Positions 14,882 to 28,156 of a stretch of 64,000 nt of DNA are shown here, piece by piece. The position numbers and the translations under genes were made by a program. Positions within the stretch are counted from its first letter, which is position 1; each line of letters begins with the position of its first letter. Source of the stretch: Lingula anatina (taxonomy: Eukaryota; Brachiopoda; Lingulata; Lingulida; Lingulidae); NCBI RefSeq assembly GCF_001039355.2, contig NW_019775709.1, positions 1 through 64,000 on the forward strand. Direction: 5' to 3'. Below the pieces are notes generated by a model, which worked only from the letters and a program-made list of their open reading frames with translations, ran no database searches and had not been told where the DNA came from.

Positions 14882-15039
14882 TTGCAAAATACGTAAACTC
14901 ATCGACGTAAGTTAATCAATTCAACTTTTTTTACGCCTTCCGTTCTTGTGAAACTAATAGGTTCTCAAGCACCTAGATGTTCCCATGCTCTATCCGGAAG
15001 CAATTTTACTTGCATCGGGACATAAAAGAAAAAGAAAAA
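12410..15039. other. Intergenic stretch between two divergent candidate genes
   Basis: No recognised coding sequence. It holds only short open frames and a small repeat of TGTGTACT units near 14540. If both flanking candidate genes are real, it would contain their promoters. Confidence 0.4.
14846..14883. repeat. (TTTA)n microsatellite
   Basis: About nine TTTA units in non-coding sequence. Confidence 0.95.
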
Positions 15040-15411
15040 ATGCGACGGGAGAGGGGGTCCTCTTTGTTGCTCCTGCTATTCGCGCTTATGGCTGACGTGG
15101 TGGAAGAAAGTGGAGAGGCTTAACTTCAACATAGACTCCCCCCCTCCTCCACTCCTACGCCTATGCCTGTAACGTCTTTTTTTCTGTAGATGCTGTCTTA
15201 CATGGTCGTTGGAGCTTTCAGACTAAAGACGCTTGAAATACTACTTCCTGAACGGGTGAAGATGTTCGCACTTGCACTCTTAACTCAATATGGCGGGGAT
15301 AGAAAGGACATTTATAGATTAATGGTGAAAACTTCCGGACTATTGCGTCAATCACCTCTGGGCGAAATTGATTCTTCTAGTCTTCAACGCCATTGTTTCT
15401 CATCCAATTGA
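15040..15411 (+). CDS. Candidate small secreted protein, two exons, unrecognised
   Basis: An ATG at 15040 opens MRRERGSSLLLLLFALMAD, a typical signal-peptide profile, but read unspliced it stops at 15123 after 27 codons. At 15172-15189 there is a strong polypyrimidine tract and AG (CTTTTTTTCTGTAG), followed by a 73-codon frame ending at TGA 15409-15411. Removing a roughly 93-base intron from the GT after GCTGAC (about 15097) joins the two parts in frame. That donor is weak, so the first exon or its boundary could be wrong. The second part includes YGGDRKDIYRLMVKTSGLLR and has no match that I recognise. AATAAA lies downstream near 15658. The call rests on the signal-like start, the acceptor and the open frame. 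Confidence 0.25.
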
Positions 15412-18400
15412 TTAATCCTCCGTTTTTAGTTTAAAAGAAAAGGCCTATATCCTTAATTAAGTACTGGTTTAGGAGGACATAAGTACCATGCAATTTAAAA
15501 TTACTTCATTCAAAAGATCACTAATAGGGTGGGGAGGTATTTTGACAACAAAGATGCAGTTTCTACAATAACCAAGGGAAAGTGGTACTTTAAATATTTC
15601 ATTCAGCTAATCAAAGGGCGGTGATTTATCTGTCTATAGCGATAACTTGTAAATGTATAATAAACCCACATTTCCCTTCTTGTAGATGACTTTGCTCGAC
15701 GATCAGTTATATGTCCTGCAACACTTTTAATGCAATATGAATAGAAAAACAATTTATATTTAAAATTTAGTTCAGACAAAAAAATAGTTACATGTAATTT
15801 TCTTCATCACAAATTCATCGTTTGCGCAAAGTGAGATAGTGAATGAGTTACAAAGATTCGCCATAAATTTGCTGCACCGTATCTACGTGTGCATGTAGTA
15901 AGCACCACGGCGACTTCTTTGATGCGCATATTACTAGTACATGTAAAAACAATTCTTGTTGTTGTTGACAGAACAATTTTGCAGATTTTTCACATCTGCC
16001 AAATGAATTTGAAAAAAAATGTGTGAAAAACGGATCAGTCGCCAATAAACTAAAAGGGAACACACTTTTTATCAAAAAGAACGAAAGAAAGAAAGAAGAA
16101 AAGAAATAAATGCGAAAAGCACACTTAATGTGTTTGTTACGCGTCACGTTGACTACCAGAAACGGTTTTACTTGTTAATAAGACTCTAATGGATGGAGTT
16201 GAAACGAATTAGTCTCCAAGAGCCTAGAATTGGATGGTTGGCTTATTTGTGTGCAATTCACATTTACCAATCCCTGGGAGTCGTGTTAGTGGGTATCAGA
16301 TGCGAATCGATGCACAAAAGAACGTCTTCATTACCAAAGTTTAAAAGTTGGATTCAAGGCAGTTTGAACTATACCCCATATGGGCCTGTGAGTTTGCCTA
16401 ATCCTTGGATCCATGGGTCCAAATCTAACTCATGCTCCCGGTGGAAGACGAGATAAACATTGTAATGTTATTTCACCTGTTACTTAGCTTTAACGACACA
16501 AAATCAACTTGGCCAAGTCACTTACGTCTAAAAGAAAGGGATTCGTCCAAGTTCAGAAGGAGCACCAAGGTCTCTGGAGCAGTTACACAGAGAAATAATT
16601 TTCTGGTTTAGGCGACTATTGAGCGTCCTGGTTAAGTTATTCACCGATAATATTGGCAGCACAAGGGAGGGGCAAAGGTCGCCGCTTGGTGTAAAGGGGA
16701 GGGGGGGAGGGTAAAAGCACCATCGCATCCTTTTAACGTACCGTACACGTGGTTTAATCGAAATACCATCCCCTAAAGATATTCTATACGGGCTTGAAAA
16801 TATCCTATAGTTACATAATTGTGTCTAAATATCTTGCAAAGCAACTGATCTGTCCAAATCTAGACCTTTAAAATGATTTTACCCCTCAAACATGATCAAC
16901 CCGATGTCGATATTTCCTTCTTAAAAGTAATGGAATAACAAAACATTGAATTCAAATTCTGGGCGGGTCGAGCAGTGTGTCGTGGGTACTGGCATGGACT
17001 GCTTATCCTCGAAGAAAATAAGATTTGTTGCGAAATTTTCGTATAGAATGTACCCTTAGGAGATTCGATACGGTATAAATACCCACATTTGGCAGAATAA
17101 CTTTTTTTCCGTTTCTTCATCTTTTTCTTCTTTTTAGTATCATAATTTTTTTTTTTCGAAATACTTATCTTAATGTTAGGCAATAAAAACGAACACTTTT
17201 AGAGCACAATCCCCAATTTTGTTGCTTTATTCACCATCCACTCGTTTCTGCGCATATAGTGGCCATACGTTAATTGCTGATTTCGGTGCTTTGTAGGTTC
17301 AGGCTCAGCACCACTAAACAAGCGGTCCTGTATGTACCGCGCACTATACCTAGTGCAGCATTAAATCCGCCTTCGATAAATCATTTGGATGAAAGGTTCA
17401 GAAGTAAAATTTGATATTAGATTGAGAGAGGCCGCTTGGGAGAGCTAAGAAGACGGACGCGAGCCACACTAAAATGCCATCTTACAATGAATTTAAGCTA
17501 GTTTGTGAAATTCAGATATAAATTAACGTGGGATGAAAATCAGGAATTTAAATATTTAATTTTACAGCTGAAAAACTCAGCTAGGGCTAAAATGTTTTTT
17601 TTTAAAGCTTTTGTCAATCCTTCCATGCAGGCATCTTGGGGCCATCCTACCGTTGATCAATTCCAGCAACACCACCCTTCAGTTTTCCATTTTACTGGCG
17701 TTCAATGGATGGGAAACTGCAAAACCACGGACACTTAGGGGGTCAGTTACTGGTACCAAGGAATTCCCAAGGCTATTGACATTATTTTTTATTGACAATA
17801 AACTGCGATAATCAAGCAACCCGAATTGAAATTTGTTTGCGCATAGACTGCTTTACGAATATACCATTGCTATTAAAAATGGAATACGCTATTGACTAAA
17901 ACTAATAATTCAACTGTGAAGAAAAATGAGACTGTTGGTATATTATTATCTGCTAAATTGTCATTGTGGCCCTTTGCTTGTCAACGTGTCCTTCGGTTGC
18001 TTGGCTAACCACCAGTGGCGGAAATCTGCTTCACAGCAAAAACCATTTCCAGACACTGAAATATTCATGAAATATCCATGGAACCCATAAAACAAAGGTA
18101 ACGATGTGATAAATAAAATTTGCAAGCATGTGTATTAAAAGTATCATCAACTGGGGTTTTTTATGTCCTGATAACACAAGCGTATCGGAAGTACCACTTG
18201 GGTTTATTAAAAAACTGTCTTAATGTGTGATTTCTCATTTCATGGCGATATAAAACCAAGTAACCAAGAAAAGAATTATGTTTAGTTAGAAACTGAAAAA
18301 AAAAGCAAAATTCTCCTCGTCTGTATTATTGTTTCAAAAATGTTCAACTATCACATTTCAAACATCTTTTAAAAAGCGAGTATAACATTTGTAATGTTTA

Positions 18401-18552
18401 TAAGCCTAAATTTTATTCTATCTTTATTTTCAAATATGGAAGAAATGTATATTCATCATCTTCATTGATTCCTTTTTCTGTATCATCCTTTTGTGTCCTC
18501 AATAGTGTATTTGAAATATAATAATAATTACTGAGGCCCAGCTTACACATAC

Positions 18553-18634
18553 ACTCTTTTCTGCTTTAGGTATTTATTTACATTACAATTAATGCTCTTT
18601 TCTGTTTTAGGTATTTATTTACATTACAATTAAT
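18553..18634. repeat. Tandem duplication of a 42-bp unit
   Basis: Two nearly identical adjacent units start CTCTTTTCTG at 18553 and 18595, each containing TAGGTATTTATTTACATTAC. They differ by about one base. Confidence 0.9.
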
Positions 18635-19272
18635 TATATGATTCTTTGAATCATTTGCATGATTTAAATAGGTGTTTCTCTCAGATTAACAAGATGCACT
18701 TAAGATCAAATGAGGCACAGAGGACATAACCTTTCCCTTGCATGATAAGCAAGAACTAGAATAAGGTTTCCACTCCATGTAAGCTGTCACACGTCTGTTT
18801 TCCTTTTCATTAGTTCACAGGAAGTGCTTCAGATCTCATTATTGCAATGCAGGTCTCCTTCAATCAGCTGAATTACAGTTTTTTCACAGGCGTGAAGAGA
18901 ATTTTTGATGTGTTTATATCACCTCACACATGATCACACCTCAATTGGTCAGTAAATATGTTTCTTTTGATAAGATTTTTTTATGTATCATTCCAAAACC
19001 ATGTGCTGAATGACTATCAAGGCAAACATTGGTTTTAGTAACATCATTGCTTGCATCAAGAGAGACCTTCCATGGCAGTTTGTGCTTGCTTTAATTCTGA
19101 AAGTAACAAAAAACTTGGGTCATGAAAAAATGAAGGACACATTTTACATGTCTCTGAGACACAAGCTAGTGCTACTGCAGATAACATTTATGTCAGTTCT
19201 GATACAATGCAAAGACCAGTTACAGACCAGTTACAATCATAGAAGAGAAAATTATCTCAATTATTTTTCAAC

Positions 19273-19592
19273 CAAAACTTGTTCCACTCTCTACCAGAGG
19301 TCTCCTAACAAGAGCTGTCATAAAATCATAGAGAAGACCTCTGTGGGATTTGAGATGATCAAGCTGTTTACTCTTATGTAACTGCCTCACCTCTAGACAA
19401 ACTTACACGGCTGGTTTGAAACCCTCCTGTACCATGTGACCAATGGCATTCCGTTTCAGCCTATGTAACTTACAAAGGGAATGTCTTGCGAGGAACATGT
19501 TCTGCTTTATCATCTCAAATCCGACAGAGGTCTTTTATACAATTTTGCAACAGCTAGTATAGAAGACCTTTGAGAGAGAGTAAACTTGTTCT
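19273..19592. repeat. Imperfect foldback element
   Basis: The arm at about 19273-19370 pairs with the inverted arm at about 19500-19592. Shared blocks include AGACCTCTGT and GGATTTGAGATGAT. Many mismatches show it is old. The loop is about 130 bp. A 123-codon frame over this region has no family signature and is explained by chance. Probably a decayed MITE. Confidence 0.7.
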
Positions 19593-19760
19593 CTGACATA
19601 TATAACTCCCCTTGGTCTTAATTAAAGGCATCATCAATATGAACAAGCCTTAAAGGACTGCAAATCAATTCACCGGTCAAAGTGGCAATTGAGCAATTTA
19701 TAATTTGATATTAACAATGGGAAGTCGAATGTGTTTAAAAGCATACTTTCTGTATCTTAC

Positions 19761-22700
19761 CACTGAGAAATACTCTGAATTTGTCTGCACTCAAGTTAAA
19801 TGCAACTGGTTCAACTTGGTCTGTGTCTGGGTTCCTAATCTTCAATCGAAGTTGAACTGCAGGCTCATTCAGCTCCTATTCAAGAGGAAAAAAAAAGAAT
19901 AAAAGAGAGGCATGAACTTAATACATTTGTGGTAATCATACAGGTTATTATTTAGGGAAATGTATAGCTGTTTGTGGGAAACATTTAGATCCATTTTATT
20001 ACGGAAAAAATTTAATCCTAATTTTAGGGAGCAGAGACTTGATTATACACCCCCTCTCATACAATCCCAAAGTTAAGCAGTCAGCACAAAGAGTGACCAG
20101 AATACACATGGACTACATGGTACCATTTTGAAGAAAGATCTGAAGTCAAAATTATGAGTGGCTAAAATAGAATTCAACTCAAAAAAATTGAAAACTGTAG
20201 GCAGTTACAACTGAAAGATCAATATTTTTGAACAGCAACTGTGCCATTTTCCAAAGTGGATAATGAAATGATAGTATTTTATGTAGATGATACTTGAGCT
20301 TCAAATGTTCAGTGACCTAGAAACTAATCATCTTTTTTAGACCACCATGGTGCGTAATCAGATACAATATCTACAAATGGACTGTTATCATAGTTCACAT
20401 AAAAAGTTAATGTTCGAGTGGCAATCACGAAGGAATTAAAATTTTATGCAGTAATGCTTTCCAACTGGCAAATTGTTGCTATTGAGTGCTACAATTTAAT
20501 CCGTAGCTCTGATGAATTGAGAGCTTGCAAATTGCTCATTGTTTGGACAAAAATCAATCATTTTAATTCATTCTTCTCCTAAAAGGTTCAGAGGCACTTG
20601 AACAGATGAAAGGACATGACACTATTCCAACCTACCACACAATAACATTTTTTGGCTGCCTTAAGTCAGACGAAAGTCAAATGAGATCACCATTAAGGTG
20701 TTGTCACATGAGTCAATGCATTTGGCAATGTCGCAACAAGTTGAGATCAACTGCATTAACTTTGCAGAACTTTTTACCACATTACTCAACGGTATGAAGC
20801 TAGCAATTTTAAAGGGGGGTGTCTTTTACTGAAAAAGTGGGTCTAATTTTTATAGTGAAACCTACAGTATATGTGCATCCGCAGAACAGGCACAAAATTT
20901 GATTTTAAGGGGCCTTGCTCATGGCCCATCTCATAAATACAACAAATCCCATGATTGCTGCAAATTAATCCACTGCATACTAAGTACCACAAATCAAATA
21001 ATTGTTGGTGACTCATAATTGAGATTATTATCTAAATTATTTAACTGTGAAAAGTTTGGAATAACTTAATCACAACTAAATGCTATAATTCATCAAAGTA
21101 ACCACAGAGATTCTTGTCTCTGATGATAATTTTGGTATCAAACTGCATTATCTTGCTCTCGCAGTCAACCAATCTAACATGCTCTTAACGTGGTTTATCA
21201 ACATATCTTATAAACACAACTTTAAGTTCATGTGCATGTATACTGTTAATTGCACTATAACCCTTTAACAAACAGAAAAGTGCAAGGTAAAATGACCTTC
21301 ATGCAAATGCCTCGCTGGAGAACCTGAATTAAGAACTTCTAAAGATTATTGTAACCCTTTCTTATCTTCCAGATACCCAAAATGAGTTTTTTCCTGCATC
21401 TACTTATTCTATAATGCATCTATCTTTGTGCTGTTTTAAAACAATGAAAAAACCCTCCAAAATATAAAATATTAAATATTTTTACCCCAAAATCGCAATT
21501 ATGATTTCACCCGTAAGATGACATGTGTAAATGTTAATTTATTTAGTCAATGAACACTGAGGATTGATTTATTACCCAAAAGAATGTATGTAAGGCAGTA
21601 AATAAGGAGTTTTAAGTGATCAATCTACATTGTCTAAAATACAGGTGTGTGTGTGTGTGTATGTGTGTGTGTATATATATATATATTCCCCCAGCAAATA
21701 TCTTTAGTTGTCTGCAGGTGGGCCATGCATCACTCACCTGGGTCAAATTAGTTTACTACTGATTATATATATATATATATATATAATACCCAAGCAAATA
21801 TCCTTAACTGTCTAAAGGGTACAGGTGGGCCATGCATCAGTCATCTGAGTCATGATAGTTCTCTACTGAAACAAATGAATCTTTCTCTCTTCTTTTAAAT
21901 TATTCACACCAAGTATGATTCACACATCAGTCACAATGCACTGGCAACCCACCATATATTGGTTACCACATTGGACTGACCACTAACAAGGGCAGACGGA
22001 AGCTGTCTTCTGGGTTTTCCAGAAAATGGTCAGAATTTTTCAGTTAACATTAGCAGGCATCTATTTTTTTTTTCAGAAGACCTTCAAAGTTAAGGAGGAT
22101 GGATCTACAAAGATAATTTGGATAACTGTCAAAAAAATTTCTGGATCTCCCCTCTTGACTAACATAGTGCCGGTCACCCACATTGTACCAGTCACCCACA
22201 TAGTACTGACCACCTACATTGTACTAGCCACCCACATTGTACTAGCCACCCACATTGTACTGGCCACCCACATTGTGCTGACCACCCACATTTTACTGGC
22301 CACATACATGGTACTGGTCATCCACCTAGTATTGGCCATCCACATTGTACTAACCATCCACATTGAACTGACCACCCACATTGTACTAGTCACCCACATT
22401 GTACTGGCCACCCACATTTTACTGGCCACATACATGGTACTGTTCATCCACTTAGTATTGGCCATCCACATTGTACTAACCACCCACATTGTACTGGCCA
22501 CCCAAACTGTACTGGGTACCCACATTGTACTGGCCACCCACATTGTACTGGCCATCCACTGTGTACTGGCCACCCACATTGTGCCAGCCACCCACATTGC
22601 ACTGGGCACCCACATTGTACTGGTCATCCACATTGTACCAGCCACCCACATTGTAATGGTCATCCATATCGTACTGGCCACCCACATAGTAATGACCACC

Positions 22701-24294
22701 CCTCAGACACTGATCACTCACTATGTTCTGACCATGCTATTTCATTGCAAACAAAACTTTATTGACCACCCCTTATACTGCCTGCCTATAATAAACTAGA
22801 CACTAACATTCTACTGCCAACTCTGATTACCTTGACCACCGACACTTCCCTCTACAATTTACTTAACAACCTTATTGATCTGACCACCCACAGTCACCTG
22901 AGTGCCCACTTCCCTCTGACCACCCACATCACATTGACCAATCACTCTACTTTGGTTTCTCTGACTCAATCTCCCAAGTATTGATTCTTGACATTTGAAC
23001 ACCACCCTGAGTTTCAGAAGAGATTGGGACTCATTCTAGAAGTGGCAGAGGCATGCTGATGGTACAGATGTGAACTGCCACTGGTCCTCTCAAACTCTGG
23101 ATAATGAGCATGAAAGTATAGACCCATATGCAGCCATGGACTGTTTAACATAAAAAAAAAAAAAAAAAAAAAAATAAGTCTGAAATTTTCAGTCTCTTGA
23201 GACCCATGAAAAAAATCAGAAGTAGTGGTACAATCGAACAAAATTTTGAGTCTGTTTAATATCAAGATACACCTGGCAAAATGTTTCAGACCAATACTTA
23301 CATAATTTACTTCAGTGCACTATTGGGGTTTTATCTTAATCAAAATGAGGATAATTCTTTGGTCTAACAACTTAGAATCTGGACCTGTCAGACACAACCC
23401 ATAATGTACCAAGCTTAAACCATTCTTTGGGCCAAAGATGGAAAACCAGCCCCTAATCTGAATTTCTCTGTTACCCTTGTGGCCCAAGGTTTTGAAGAAG
23501 AATGGATACCCTGGTGCTTAAAACCTTTTCAATAGAAGCGTCAAGCATGACTAAAGAAACTTGAAGACACTTTTTAATGAGCTAAAATGTTCATTAGCTT
23601 GGTAGTTGAATCATAAATAAAAATTATCAAACACAAGCTGAAAACTTTCATACTGTAAGCTTACCAGATCTACTTGATATTTATTAGAGGGTCCTGGCTG
23701 CAATTCCACCTAGCGGTCAGTGAGTGTCAACATCTGCTTACAGTTTGATGAAGGCCTACGTCCAGGTTGGCCGTAAGCTAATGGTATGAATTTTTTTCGG
23801 CTTGTGTTTGATAATTTTCATTTATGTTTGTTTGGCAAAGAACAAACAAACAAACAATCAAATATCACTTGTATCAGTGAAAATTTTTGTTCTATACATT
23901 TCATTATAGGGCCATTCCACAGTTCTTACCTGCCATTGACTTTTTTTTTTTTTTTTTTTTTTTTGCATTTCATAAAACTTGTTTTCCAACCAGATTTTGC
24001 ACAAGAGAAGTACTGATCGGATACCTTCCACCACATAATAGAGAGAATTTTTTTCACTAGATATTCACAAACAATTATCTGGCTATTGACTAGTTGAACT
24101 GTGAGAATTTTTGCACAAAAATGATGTTTTCACCCAGATTGTCTCTGGGGGAGAATATTGATAGAGGCAAAAACTTTTTTCTTCCTCTTTTTAGCTGGAT
24201 GTGAAGTGTATCAAAATGCTATAAAGGTAAATAAACTAAATAAATGAGTTTTTAAAAGAGCATTCAACCAAGAACACCATTACTTCACAAGGAT

Positions 24295-24348
<54 letters not shown>

Positions 24349-26033
24349 AAAAAGAATGTGCTTATCATAAAGTGCATGGACAAGACAATACAATCAGCTG
24401 CATATTAAATTTAACTCTGATATTAAGTGTTTCTTTATTTATCCTATCACTGGGCTTCCCAGGAAGATTTAGTCATATATCCTTTCAGAAAAACCTCATA
24501 AACAATACCAGAAAATTATATCAGTGGTTTATTACCTAGAATCTGAATCATACTTGTCACCTAGAAAATTGTTTTGTAATGACATTTCAATTACACAGCA
24601 TAAATTGACAGCTCAATAAAACAAATTTGTTGGTTAACAGATACTAGAAAATTGTTATATTATCCCATCACCATTGCAAAGTACATTAAACAAAAACTTT
24701 TATGTGTGAAAAAAAAAAGAAAATATGGCAGCAAAGCTGTCAAATGTGCAGACTTAAAGCAGAAATTTACGATGACAATGCACACAACAGGGGTGTTTAG
24801 TCAATTATGATACAATATTACATTAGGCTGAGAAGCATAATCACCACCAAATTTAATTACAAATTACAGGTAACATGGACATTCAGGAAATGTAAATAGC
24901 AAAGTGCTTCAAGCCATATGGATTCTATGGCATACATTGAGAACACATATGTATGAAAAATGAAAAATACACAAATTGCATAACTCCAATAAAAAGCATC
25001 CAATCAAGCTAGTTTTCCAACTAAAGCTATAGTAGTCCTAAAAATCATTCTAGTAGGTTTGAGGATGATAATAAGTAACATATTATTCATTCAATGGGTT
25101 TACAATGAAAAGTGCACAGCAACGATGATAATGATGAAACCGATACATATGCAAATGTGGTTATTTATTCATTTATTACCAATTCAATAAAGCAGTTTTT
25201 GTACAGACACGCTGTGTCAGTACATAAACACAACTATCATGTATTAAAAAGGGGAGTGCCTAAAAGTCCATTTGAATTAAATTGTCTTTGGGTGATTATC
25301 TTGATGCAATTATTTACCTTGAGTTTGCTTGATCCTATCACGTAATCCACTCTCCACTGGGCAGACTCTAAATGGGACACTGGAAATATGAGAAAAAGTG
25401 ACTAAACTAGGCATTTAATAAATCCTTGCTAACCATTCATACACTCACATTCTAAATAGATGAAAAACATTTTGAAGGGTAGAAGTTGAGACAAAATCAA
25501 AAACATACTGCAATACAGAATTAATTGGAATAGTAACTATATGATGTTTGTGAGTCTGAATGACACTACAGTATAAACTAATCCTAGAAATCTGAACAAA
25601 AGCTGACAAATGAACAGACAACATTTCTCAGTTTGAATCTTAAGGTAAAAAACTATACATGGCATCATGTGTAATTAAGCTCTGCATAAGAGTCTTTCTA
25701 TTTAAGCTTTAGTAAATGGGATTCTAATAAACACACGCACACATACACAAAAAAATGTAAATCAAGACCAAAATTATCAGAAAAAAGTAAAAAATTAACA
25801 CATCGTGCCTGCTTTTGGACCTTACATGCATTTTGGCCAAAAAGGAAAGCCTTGCAGTTAAAGTTAATATCTGGATGATATAGGCTCTATGAAGCCAATT
25901 AATATTATGGGAAAGTATTACAATAAAACCTGCATTTTAGGCCTACAAGCAACCCCAACAAGTTTCAGCCAAAATGGAGTTATCAACCAGATGATGGTGT
26001 CCAGATGGCCAAATTTACTGAAAATTATCATTG

Positions 26034-26064
<31 letters not shown>

Positions 26065-28125
26065 CAAATATGACAAATAATCATATCATTCCCAGTTTTG
26101 AACCTGACCTGGGATACTGACTGTGAAGCAGTTATTCCAAGAAATACGCACGGTTTCAGTTCCACCTTCCAGTCTGGCTCTTGCTCTGGTGACATAGAAA
26201 GACACAAGTGATGGCACTGCTGTGTTGGAATGTAACAAAACAGGGACCATTTTCAACTAACATTCCTCTTTACTTTGTTTTATTTATGAGAAAGCAGTGT
26301 CCTTAACTTACATCGAAGACTTTTAAACTTAAGCTCCTCTTGCAACTTTCCTAAACTGTCCTCGTACACTTTACAAAGAGCAACTGAGTGTTCTGAAAAG
26401 AAAGAATTCACTTCATTTAGTTACAACAAAAATAGTGACCATGGACTTAAGAGATGTTGCGGGAAAGAACAAATTTAGAGAAGGCATACAGGGATTTAAC
26501 ATATTCTCTCTCCCTCACACACACACACACACACACACACACTAATACTAGTACTTCTAATCCTTTGCTGTAGAAATTAATTTTATTCAAGAGATGTTCT
26601 GTTGTTGTCTGCTCTAATGACTCTTAGCTAGGTCATTCATTGACAAGTTTAATTCACAAAGCCCAAGTGGGTCATGTAAAACTGAATACTGCACTAACCA
26701 ATGTATTTTAATGTAACACTGGGTATTTGGGAATAACAACAAGGCCTACTGGACTGACTTCATTGGTCTCAAGGAAATCATCAGTGACAATACTTAAGAA
26801 TAAGTCAGGACTGAGATTTTAAATTACGCTCAATCACAGACACCTGTGTCTGGACCAAGAACTAAAAATGGTGATAAAAGTGCTAAAATGTGGACAGGGA
26901 GAACAAATTTGAAGCTGAGGGCCATGTAACATATATAATTTACAGACTAGGAAATGAGTTTCTGTCCCCAGTTAGTCAATATACTGGCCTGTTTTAAATG
27001 GCCTTGTCCCAGAAAATTACTCCTGGTGATGGCATTAGTCAAAGATTTAATTTTCTAAGAAATTTCACCACCTTTCCCTTAATCACCAAAGTATACCTTA
27101 TCTAAAATTGTTCAGAGAATTATGATCCATTAACAAGTTTTTTTATGATTTCAGTTTCTAGTTTTTTTAGATAATTCTTGTAATGGAGATAGAGACTGGT
27201 CAATTTCATTTATGACTGTAAAGATCAGGAATTTAGAAAGAGAAAATAGGTTCACAAATTGTAATTCTCTCAACAAATTTTGGATATATACCTTGGTGAT
27301 AAAGGGGAATAAGCTGAAATTTCCAGGAAAAATATTTTGGCATGTGTATGAAGGTCCAATGCGCACTGTATGCCTTAACTACCCATTATCAACTTCACCT
27401 TACTCAAGCATTCAAAACCCCGTGTCCAACACATTTTTTGGTATTCAAACTTTTTTCAGAGGCCTTTGCCAGTCAACTAGTAATTTGTAGCCACAAAGTG
27501 AGGAATATTTCCGGTTAAAGATGGCAAATAATATCATTTACAGTAATAAAAAGAGGTGAAGCTTTCATTTGCTGAATAGAAAATGGACAATACCCTCTTC
27601 TTTTAAAGCAACAACATGTAGTGTCACTGGTAGAGGTGAGTTGCACAATATACTAGTATTAGGCTTAAAAGTTTCAGTTGTACATCATCTCCATTTTTAT
27701 GGTCCCAGTCATGGGCTCAAACACTTAAAAGCATGGAGGATGCATCAACATTCTCTTGTATAATTCATCAAAATTTGTCATCTGGGTGCTTTAGATAATT
27801 TTTTCAATCATTCCTTAACATTAGTGTATAGTTGTGATAATGCAATGGCACATTCTCCATGTAATTGAACCCCAAGGATTATAGTAATGAACCAGTATAA
27901 TTATCTACCAAATCCATTGATGCTACAGGTCATTCTTTTCAGCAAATTATACATATACTGTCTGATAAAAAAGTCTACTATAGAATTACATTCTGAAAAA
28001 GAGAGCAAATTCAACTGGCAAAAGCAGCAATATCAAGCAAAATTTCAAAGGATTTAGAAGTTTTTGTTACTTTTTATCAAAAGTGTAGGACAAAATTACA
28101 AAATAATTATCACCCATCTATTTAA

Positions 28126-28156
<31 letters not shown>

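Larger units (their letters stand above)
15412..19760. other. Non-coding stretch 3' of COMMD4
   Basis: No recognised exon. The last, very short COMMD4 exon (about 13 codons) should lie here but I could not identify it. The stretch contains a 42-bp tandem pair at 18553-18634 and a foldback at 19273-19592. A lysine-rich minus-strand frame near 17100 is only a translated A/T tract. Confidence 0.45.

Noticed and set aside
19010-19381. 123-codon plus-strand frame
   Set aside because: It overlaps the foldback, has no recognised domain, and lies antisense to COMMD4 3' sequence.
22026-22799. 257-codon plus-strand frame and a 161-codon minus-strand frame, tandem VLATHI-like repeats
   Set aside because: Translation of an 18-bp minisatellite. 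Both strands are open because the period is a multiple of three.
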